Below are positions 58,409 to 64,000 of a stretch of 64,000 bases of DNA, one piece after another. Position numbers and translations under genes: made by a program. How positions within the stretch are numbered: position 1 is the first letter of the stretch; each line of letters begins with the position of its first letter. Source of the DNA: Beutenbergia cavernae DSM 12333 (GTDB lineage Bacteria > Actinomycetota > Actinomycetes > Actinomycetales > Beutenbergiaceae). The DNA lies in contig NC_012669.1 in NCBI RefSeq assembly GCF_000023105.1, positions 806,001 to 870,000 on the forward strand. Direction: 5' to 3'. The notes below the pieces were generated by a model. That model searched no databases, was not told where the DNA came from, and saw nothing but the letters and a program-made list of their open reading frames with translations.

Positions 58409-58939
58409 TCAGTCGGCGATCAGGCGCTCGAGCAGGCCGCGCAGCGTCGCGCGGTCGGGGTCGGAGAGCGGTGCCAGGAACTCCTCCGCGCTGGCCTGGC
58501 GGGCAGCCTCGACGGCGTCGTGCACGCGTCGTCCCTCCTGTGTCGCCGTCACGACGACGGCCCGTCGGTCCGACGGGCTCGGCTCGCGCCGGACGAGCCC
58601 GCGCTGCGCGAGCGCGTCCACGACCTCCGTCGCGGAGCGCGGCGCGATCCGCAGCGCGGCGGCGATGTCCGCGAGCCGGGGCGCGTCGTCGTCGTCGCGG
58701 GAGCACACCACCCGCAACGCGCGGGACGTGTGCGGGGCGAGGCCCCAGGGCTCCAGCGCGGCGCCCCAGCGCCGACGCATCGCGCGGGTCGCCGCGAGCA
58801 GCAGGTCGCCGAGCGGGGCGTCGGCCGCCGCACCGCCGCTGCTCGTGGCCGCCCCGCCGGTCGGGGCCGGCGGCTCGCCGCCGCCCGCAGCGCTCGCCGG
58901 CGCCGACGTCGCCCCGGCCGTCCGGCGCCGATCCCTCAT
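58409..58939 (-). CDS. MarR-family transcriptional regulator
   Basis: A 176-residue regulator. The first 45 residues are a disordered Ala/Gly/Pro-rich tail. The winged helix follows (L-A-D-I-A-A-A-L-R-I-A-P-R-S-A-T-E-V-V-D-A-L, then G-L-V-R-R-E-P-S-P-S-D-R-R-A-V-V-V as the wing), and a C-terminal dimerisation helix ends the protein. ATG at 58939 lies 6 nt after a TACCCT -10, so it is probably leaderless. A further ATG at 58972 lies inside the operator region. It is divergent from the ABC exporter, which it probably represses through the ACCTC/GAGGT repeats between them. Confidence 0.9.
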   Translation of the reverse strand: MRDRRRTAGATSAPASAAGGGEPPAPTGGAATSSGGAAADAPLGDLLLAATRAMRRRWGAALEPWGLAPHTSRALRVVCSRDDDDAPRLADIAAALRIAPRSATEVVDALAQRGLVRREPSPSDRRAVVVTATQEGRRVHDAVEAARQASAEEFLAPLSDPDRATLRGLLERLIAD

Positions 58940-58945
58940 GTGCTG

Positions 58946-58985
58946 AGGGTACCTCTTGACTTGCAACCTCATAGTGAGGTAACCT
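58946..58985 (+). promoter_or_regulatory. MarR-type operator and divergent promoters
   Basis: A perfect inverted repeat ACCTCA-TAG-TGAGGT at 58966-58980 lies inside the spacer of a plus-strand promoter TTGACT (58956-58961) / TAACCT (58980-58985). Further GAGGGTACCTC and AACCTCA half-sites flank it. On the minus strand TACCCT (58951-58946) is the -10 of the marR gene. Confidence 0.65.
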
Positions 58986-59024
58986 CAGCACATGACTTCC
59001 AGACCATGAATCGAGGTGATGTCC

Positions 59025-60932
59025 ATGAGTGACGTCATCAACCCCTCGCTCGAGCGGGGCCGCGGCGACGGCTCGTCTCGGGGCGGCCGGATGGACTCCG
59101 GCGCACGCACGGACCCGAAGGACCTCGCCCAGCTGGAGGCGCACCCCGTCTCGCTGGCGCGCATCACGGGCCTGTTCCGTCCCTACGCAGGCAGGCTCGG
59201 CGTCGTCGTCGGCCTCATCGTCGCGTCCTCCCTCGCCGGGCTCGCGACCCCGTTCCTCACCCGCCATCTCATCGACGACGCCATCCCGCGGCAGGACGTG
59301 AGGCTCCTCCTCGTGCTCGTCGGCGCGATGCTGGCGGTCACCGTGGTGACGTCGGTGCTGGGCGTGCTGCAGACGTGGCTCGCGACGACGGTCGGCCAGC
59401 GCGTGATGCACGGCCTGCGCACCGGCGTCTTCGCCCACCTGCAGCGCCAGTCGATGAGCTTCTTCACGCGGACCCGCGGCGGCGAGGTCACGTCGCGCCT
59501 CACGCACGACATCGGCGCGATGCAGAACGTCGTGACGTCGACGGCGACGTCGATCGCCGCGAACGTCACCACCGCCGTCGGGACGGCGATCGCGATGGTC
59601 GCGCTGAGCTGGCGGCTGGCGCTGCTGTCGCTCGTCGTCCTGCCCCCGGCCATCTGGGTCACGCGCAAGGTCGCGCGGATGCGACGCGAGGTCACGGCGC
59701 GGCGCCAGGGTGCGCTCGCGGACCTGCAGTCGCAGATCGACGAGTCGCTGTCGGTGAGCGGCGTGCTGCTCAGCAAGACTCTCGGCGCCGGTCCGGCCCT
59801 GTCCACGCGGTTCACCGACACGTCCGGCCGCCTGCTCGAGCTCGAGGTCGCCTCGCAGCTCGCGGGTCGCTGGCGCATGGCCACGCTCAACCTCGTGTTC
59901 GCGGCGATCCCGGCGCTCATCTACCTCGCGGCGGGCCTGCTGGCCACGTCCGGCGGGATGACCATCGGGACGCTCGTCGCCTTCACCGCCCTGCAGGCCG
60001 GCCTGTTCCGGCCCCTCATGGGCGTGCTCGGCGTCGGCGTCCAGGTGACGAGCTCGATGGCGCTGTTCAGCCGCGTCTTCGAGTACCTCGACCTCGTGGT
60101 CGAGGTCGACGAGCCGGCGCGGCCGGCCGACGTCGACCCGCGCGCCGTGCGTGGCACCGTCCGGCTCGACGGCGTCTCGTTCCGCTACGCCGACGCCGAT
60201 GTCGACGCGCTCAGCGGCGTCGACCTCGAGGTCCCGGCCGGGTCCCACCTCGCGCTCGTCGGGGAGACGGGCTCCGGGAAGAGCACGCTCGCCTCCCTGG
60301 TGGCGCTGCTGCACGACCCGACGTCGGGCCGCCTCACGATCGACGGCGTCGACCTGCGCGACCTCCGCCTGGAGACGCTCGCGGGCCTGGTCGGCGTCGT
60401 GTCGCAGGAGACGTACCTGTGGCACACGACGGTCCGGGAGAACCTCCGCTTCGCCCGTCCCGACGCCACGGACGCGGAGATCGAGGACGCTGCGCGCGCC
60501 GCGCAGATCCACGACCTCATCGCGTCGTTGCCCCTCGGGTACGAGACGGTCGTGGGAGCCCGTGGGCACCGGTTCTCCGGTGGCGAGAAGCAGCGGCTCG
60601 CGATCGCGCGGACCCTGCTGCGGGACCCGCGGGTCCTGGTGCTCGACGAGGCGACGAGCGCCCTCGACAACGCCACGGAGCATGCCGTGCAGACGGCGCT
60701 CGACGTCGTCAGCCGCGGCCGCACGACGATCACGATCGCGCACCGCCTCTCCACCGTGCGGGACGCGGACGCGATCGCCGTGCTGGACCACGGGCGGGTC
60801 GTCGAGCTCGGGACGCACGCCGAGCTCATGGCACGCGCGGGGCGGTACCACTCGCTCGTCGTCGGTCAGTTCTCAGCGGCGGACGACGACGGCGCCGCTC
60901 CCGTGGAGCGGGAGCTCGCCGTCGTCTCGTGA
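59025..60932 (+). CDS. ABC exporter, fused transmembrane and ATPase domains
   Basis: A 635-residue half-transporter that works as a dimer. A disordered N-terminus of about 45 residues is followed by six transmembrane helices (about 50-345). The nucleotide-binding domain has Walker A G-E-T-G-S-G-K-S-T near 412, signature F-S-G-G-E-K-Q-R-L-A near 516, and Walker B with V-L-D-E-A-T-S-A-L-D near 541, followed by the switch histidine in T-I-A-H-R-L-S. It resembles LmrA/MsbA-type multidrug or lipid exporters. ATG at 59025 has GAGGTGA upstream. GTG 59016 and ATG 59019 are less likely. The MarR operator in the promoter predicts derepression by a toxic ligand. Confidence 0.93.
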   Translation: MSDVINPSLERGRGDGSSRGGRMDSGARTDPKDLAQLEAHPVSLARITGLFRPYAGRLGVVVGLIVASSLAGLATPFLTRHLIDDAIPRQDVRLLLVLVGAMLAVTVVTSVLGVLQTWLATTVGQRVMHGLRTGVFAHLQRQSMSFFTRTRGGEVTSRLTHDIGAMQNVVTSTATSIAANVTTAVGTAIAMVALSWRLALLSLVVLPPAIWVTRKVARMRREVTARRQGALADLQSQIDESLSVSGVLLSKTLGAGPALSTRFTDTSGRLLELEVASQLAGRWRMATLNLVFAAIPALIYLAAGLLATSGGMTIGTLVAFTALQAGLFRPLMGVLGVGVQVTSSMALFSRVFEYLDLVVEVDEPARPADVDPRAVRGTVRLDGVSFRYADADVDALSGVDLEVPAGSHLALVGETGSGKSTLASLVALLHDPTSGRLTIDGVDLRDLRLETLAGLVGVVSQETYLWHTTVRENLRFARPDATDAEIEDAARAAQIHDLIASLPLGYETVVGARGHRFSGGEKQRLAIARTLLRDPRVLVLDEATSALDNATEHAVQTALDVVSRGRTTITIAHRLSTVRDADAIAVLDHGRVVELGTHAELMARAGRYHSLVVGQFSAADDDGAAPVERELAVVS

Positions 60933-60965
60933 CCGGGTCGGGCGATGTGGCCAGAGCCGGTCGGA

Positions 60966-61970
60966 TCAGGCCAGGGTGCCGATCACGTCGACGATCAGGT
61001 GCACCGGGGCACTGGCGTAGACCTTGAACTGCCGCGCGGTGGAGATCCCGATCGGCTGAGCGTTCTCGCTCGCGGACCCGTCGCCCCGGTACGTGACGGC
61101 CGCCGTCGGGGGGAGCGGGCTCGAGGCGGGGTACACGCGCAGATGCCCGCTCCCGGTGCCGCCGATCGCTGTGAGGTTGGCGAGGATGCCGGTGACCCCG
61201 GACGCCGCGACGGAGACCGGGACCGTGAGCGTGCGGGTCGAGCCGGCCGCGAACCGGCCGCCGCTGCGGCGCGAGTCGTAGATCCGCACCGGGGAGGCGA
61301 GCAGGCCCGTCGACGAGCCCCCGCGGGTCATCCCCACCCGCACGCCGTTGACCTGGACGCTGCCGTCCACCGGCGTGAACAGACCGAGGTTGAGCTTCGT
61401 CGCCGTGGGATAGGGACCGTAGGCGGCGCTGGGGACGCTGCCGCGGGTCGCCGTGATGGCCGACCCGGTGGGGATGACGATGTCCCGCAGCGTGGCGAAC
61501 AGGTTGCCGGTCCCGGCCGCCCAGAGACGAGCGAGGGCGTGGACGGTCGCCCCGGACGTGTTGCGGACGTACCACTCGATGTCGCGGACGAGCGCGCCGG
61601 CGGGGATGTCGACCGACGCCCACAGCATCCCCGGGGCGTTCGCCGTGTAGACGCCTACCCCGCCCCAGGCACGCTGCGACGTCGGGCTCTCAGGGGTGAA
61701 GTCGAACATCGACGCGACGGCGTAGCTGTAGCCGTTCTGCGGCGCCGACGCGATCGTTGACGTGATCGGTGACGCGAGCGGCGTGGCCGGGCCGTCGGTC
61801 GTGGTGCCCGCGTCGGGAGCCGTCGCCTCCCGCGGCGCTGCCAACGCGATGCCCGGCACGGCCGCGATGACGCCGGCCAGCGCCGTCGCGCCTGCCCCGA
61901 GGATGAGTCCGCGGCGTGCGAGCTCCACGCCCTCGTGCCCCGCGTCGTCCCCCGTCTGGTCGTGGCGCAT
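60966..61970 (-). CDS. Exported protein with Tat-type signal and WYxx-repeat-like C-terminal domain
   Basis: A 334-residue secreted protein. The N-terminus has A-R-R-G-L-I-L-G-A-G-A-T-A-L-A-G, a twin-arginine signal, with likely cleavage after A-L-A-A. Residues 70-200 form a beta-rich domain (W-A-S-V-D-I-P-A-G-A-L-V-R-D-I-E-W-Y-V). Residues 210-334 match the actinobacterial secreted module that starts R-I-Y-D-S-R-R-S-G-G and contains L-T-V-P-V-S, N-L-T-A-I-G-G-T-G-S-G-H-L-R-V-Y-P and V-H-L-I-V-D-V-I-G. That module often decorates surface hydrolases and may bind the cell wall. No catalytic domain is visible. The ATG has an AGGAGG Shine-Dalgarno. Confidence 0.8.
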   Translation of the reverse strand: MRHDQTGDDAGHEGVELARRGLILGAGATALAGVIAAVPGIALAAPREATAPDAGTTTDGPATPLASPITSTIASAPQNGYSYAVASMFDFTPESPTSQRAWGGVGVYTANAPGMLWASVDIPAGALVRDIEWYVRNTSGATVHALARLWAAGTGNLFATLRDIVIPTGSAITATRGSVPSAAYGPYPTATKLNLGLFTPVDGSVQVNGVRVGMTRGGSSTGLLASPVRIYDSRRSGGRFAAGSTRTLTVPVSVAASGVTGILANLTAIGGTGSGHLRVYPASSPLPPTAAVTYRGDGSASENAQPIGISTARQFKVYASAPVHLIVDVIGTLA

Positions 61971-62144
61971 GTCGCACCTCCTGGCCGGACGCCCGCCGTC
62001 GAGCGTCGTGCGCCCGTGACGCTAGAGCTCGGACGCCGTGCGCCACCACGGGGAAAACACTGCGGGGCCGCCTCTGAGAGCGCTCGTCCCTCCGGCGACA
62101 AACCGGTCGCGGACGGCTCGCACAGCGCCGCGGCGCCGCCGGAC

Positions 62145-62756
62145 TCAGAAGAGCGCGGGTTCCAGGGCGCCTTCGAGCTCGAGGAGGAAGCGTTTGCGGT
62201 CGATCCCGCCGCCGTACCCGGTCAGTGATCCGTCGGCGCCGATGACGCGATGGCACGGGACGATGATCGACAACGGGTTCGAGCCGTTCGCGAGACCGAC
62301 GGCGCGGGACGACCCGGGGTCACCCAGCGCGGCGGCGATGTCGCCGTAGCTGCGCGTCTCCCCGTACGGGATCTCGCGCAGGAGGTCCCACACCCGCAGC
62401 TGGAACGGCGTGCCAGCGGGGGCGAGCGGTACGTCGAACTCACGGCGCGTCCCGGAGAAGTACTCGGCGAGCTGCCGCATCGCCTCCCGGAGCACGGGCG
62501 GTGCGTCCTCCGGGTCGACCGCCAGAGCGCCGGACGAGCGGACCGCCGCCATGTCCTCCGAGGACGGCGAGAACCACACGGCCGTGAGTGCCTCCGCGCC
62601 GGTCAGCAGCAGCGGCCCGATCGGCGTCGGCACGAGCACGGCGTTCGTGGCGTGCCGCAACCCCGACGACGCCCGAGCGGCCGCACGCGCGGTGGTGGCC
62701 GCGTCGTCGTCGGGCCCGATCGTCAACGTCCGCGGGAACCGCACGGAAGTGCTCAT
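62145..62756 (-). CDS. ogt: Methylated-DNA--[protein]-cysteine S-methyltransferase
   Basis: A 203-residue suicide DNA-repair protein that takes alkyl groups from O6-alkylguanine onto its own cysteine. The active site is I-V-P-C-H-R-V-I-G near residue 168, and the DNA-binding helix with the arginine finger is G-S-S-R-A-V-G-L-A-N-G-S-N-P. An N-terminal extension of about 40 residues is unstructured. The ATG at 62756 lies 6 nt after a CACGAT -10, so the mRNA is probably leaderless. It is divergent from cysS. No ada-type regulator domain is fused. Confidence 0.93.
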   Translation of the reverse strand: MSTSVRFPRTLTIGPDDDAATTARAAARASSGLRHATNAVLVPTPIGPLLLTGAEALTAVWFSPSSEDMAAVRSSGALAVDPEDAPPVLREAMRQLAEYFSGTRREFDVPLAPAGTPFQLRVWDLLREIPYGETRSYGDIAAALGDPGSSRAVGLANGSNPLSIIVPCHRVIGADGSLTGYGGGIDRKRFLLELEGALEPALF

Positions 62757-62762
62757 GCACTG

Positions 62763-62768
62763 ATCGTG
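62763..62768 (-). promoter_or_regulatory. Candidate -10 box (CACGAT) for leaderless methyltransferase gene
   Basis: Minus-strand CACGAT ends 6 nt before the ATG at 62756. Confidence 0.35.
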
Positions 62769-62913
62769 CACCCTGCCACCGACATCGCCGCGCAGATCGG
62801 CGGGCACGCCGCGGATCCGCCCCTCATGCCTCGTCGGGTATCCCAGCGCGAGCAGGGCGAGCCCTGGGCCTGAGCGAGGTTCCCCCGACGCATGGGTCCG
62901 GGACCGGCGTCGG

Positions 62914-62919
62914 TACCCT
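62914..62919 (+). promoter_or_regulatory. Candidate -10 box (TACCCT) for leaderless cysS
   Basis: TACCCT ends 6 nt before the GTG at 62926. No Shine-Dalgarno is present. Confidence 0.5.
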
Positions 62920-62925
62920 TGCCCG

Positions 62926-64000
62926 GTGACCCTGCGCCTCTACGACTCCGCCACGCGAGCGGTGCGCGACTTCGAACCCCTCGAACCGGGCAAGGTCGGC
63001 ATCTACCTGTGTGGCGCGACGGTGCAGGGCGAGCCGCACGTGGGTCACCTGCGCAGCGTCATCGCGTTCGACGTCCTCGTGCGCTGGCTGCGACGCAGCG
63101 GGCTCGACGTCACGATGATCCGCAACGTCACCGACATCGACGACAAGATCCTCGCGAAGTCCGCCGAGGCAGGCGTGCCGTGGTGGGCGTGGGCCTACCG
63201 GCACGAGCGCGCGTTCTCCGACGCGTACGACGCCGTCGGCAACCTCCCGCCGACGTACGAGCCGCGCGCGACCGGGCACGTCGTCGAGATGATCGAGCTC
63301 ATGCAGCGCCTCGTCGATCGCGGGAACGCGTATCGCGGCAAGGACGGCAACGTGTGGTTCGACGTGCGGTCGCTGGCGGACTACGGCTCCCTCACCCGGC
63401 AGAAGCTCGAGAACATGAGCACGCTGGAGGAGGAGTCGAGCGACAAGGCCGACCCGCACGACTTCGCCCTGTGGAAGGGCCTCAAGCCGGGTGACCCGGA
63501 GACGGCGTCCTGGGAGACGCCGTTCGGCCGCGGCCGCCCGGGCTGGCACCTCGAGTGCTCGGCCATGGCGTATCGATACCTCGGCGAGACGTTCGACATC
63601 CACGGCGGGGGCATCGACCTGCGCTTTCCGCACCACGAGAACGAGCAGGCGCAGAGCCACGCCGCCGGCTACGGGTTCGCGCGGTACTGGCTGCACAACG
63701 CCTGGGTCACGGCCGGCGGCGAGAAGATGAGCAAGTCGCTCGGCAACTACCTGACCGCTGCCGAGGCGCTTGGCCGCGTGCCCGCCGTCGTCCTGCGCTA
63801 CGCGCTCGCGTCGGTGCACTACCGCTCCTCGGTGGAGTTCACCGAGGCGACCCTGGCCGAGGCCCGCGTCACGTGGGAGCGGATCGCCGGCTTCGTCACG
63901 CGCGCTGCCGAGCTCACGGGCCCGGTGGGCGACGACGGCGCCGCGCGTCTTGCTGACGTCGTCCTGCCGATCGCGTTCGTCGAGGCGATGGACGACGACC
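62926..64000 (+). CDS. cysS: Cysteinyl-tRNA synthetase, 3' truncated by window edge
   Basis: 358 residues are visible and the frame is open to the last base. It charges tRNA-Cys with cysteine. The class I signatures are P-H-V-G-H near residue 37 and K-M-S-K-S ([11 protein letters not shown]) near 270. Zinc ligands C29 (Y-L-C-G-A-T-V), C211-region (H-L-E-C-S-A-M) and H-H-E-N-E identify CysS. The mycothiol ligase MshC was considered, but the N-terminal and zinc-site sequences fit CysS better. GTG at 62926 follows a leaderless-type -10. It lies downstream of the ispD-ispF region, as is usual in actinobacteria, although here about 4.6 kb separates them. Confidence 0.95.
   Translation, partial: MTLRLYDSATRAVRDFEPLEPGKVGIYLCGATVQGEPHVGHLRSVIAFDVLVRWLRRSGLDVTMIRNVTDIDDKILAKSAEAGVPWWAWAYRHERAFSDAYDAVGNLPPTYEPRATGHVVEMIELMQRLVDRGNAYRGKDGNVWFDVRSLADYGSLTRQKLENMSTLEEESSDKADPHDFALWKGLKPGDPETASWETPFGRGRPGWHLECSAMAYRYLGETFDIHGGGIDLRFPHHENEQAQSHAAGYGFARYWLHNAWVTAGGEKMSKSLGNYLTAAEALGRVPAVVLRYALASVHYRSSVEFTEATLAEARVTWERIAGFVTRAAELTGPVGDDGAARLADVVLPIAFVEAMDDD

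Noticed and set aside
62926-64000. Mycothiol ligase MshC
   Set aside because: The HVGH, zinc-site and KMSKS contexts match cysteinyl-tRNA synthetase, and the position near ispD-ispF is that of cysS.

Overview
The window is high-GC DNA with many GTG starts, strong G/C third-position bias, and start/stop overlaps of the ATGA or GTGA type. It carries the actinobacterial gene order phoU / senX3-regX3 / carD-ispD-ispF / cysS. This points to a Gram-positive actinobacterium, most likely of the Micrococcales (Cellulomonas, Cellulosimicrobium or Isoptericola-like). That placement is inference from gene content. I see no rRNA, tRNA, CRISPR array, phage gene or transposase.

Left part (1-16.9 kb): the end of an inositol/sugar catabolic pair (sugar-phosphate isomerase and Gfo/Idh dehydrogenase), gpmA, then a first arylsulfatase with a DUF1254-type protein, a semialdehyde dehydrogenase, and a DUF6325/SHOCT pair. 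Next come a SoxR regulator divergent from an MFS exporter, a nuclease-like gene bracketed by two 74-bp palindromes, a DinB/DUF664 gene and a WYL regulator that share an operator-like sequence, and an alkylsulfatase of the metallo-beta-lactamase fold.

Middle part (17-44.7 kb): two very large LuxR-type (LAL/MalT-like) regulators bracket a region devoted to sulfate esters, anions and membrane physiology. On the minus strand is a tightly overlapping set: DoxX-like, DUF7144, unknown membrane protein, SulP, MscS, K+ channel, SulP, membrane protein and PrsW-type protease. On the plus strand are a LysR regulator, a Sap/SfLAP-type membrane protein, a small glycine-rich membrane protein, a formylglycine-generating enzyme (FGE), three more arylsulfatases, a HAD hydrolase and a third SulP transporter. 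Every arylsulfatase has the C-S-P-T-R motif that FGE converts to formylglycine. A 17-bp palindrome, TCACCCGCGACGGGTGA and close variants, lies upstream of three of the four sulfatases and of the Sap-type gene. I read these scattered genes as one regulon for using sulfate esters and exporting or exchanging the released sulfate, probably driven by one or both LAL regulators. This is the best candidate for an undescribed system here.

Right part (44.7-64 kb): a 2,568-residue surface protein with seven DUF5979-type repeats and an LPPTG sorting signal, a DinB-like protein, the phosphate-sensing phoU/senX3/regX3 set with a PHO-box-like sequence, a lipoprotein, carD-ispD-ispF, a MarR regulator divergent from an ABC exporter, a Tat-type secreted protein, an O6-alkylguanine-DNA alkyltransferase, and the 5' part of cysS.

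Two themes run across the window. First, many genes begin exactly 6-7 nt after a TAnnnT-like -10 box and so look leaderless. Second, several gene 3' ends carry unusual palindromic or tandem repeats, including three 74-bp palindromes with the same internal layout but two unrelated sequences.
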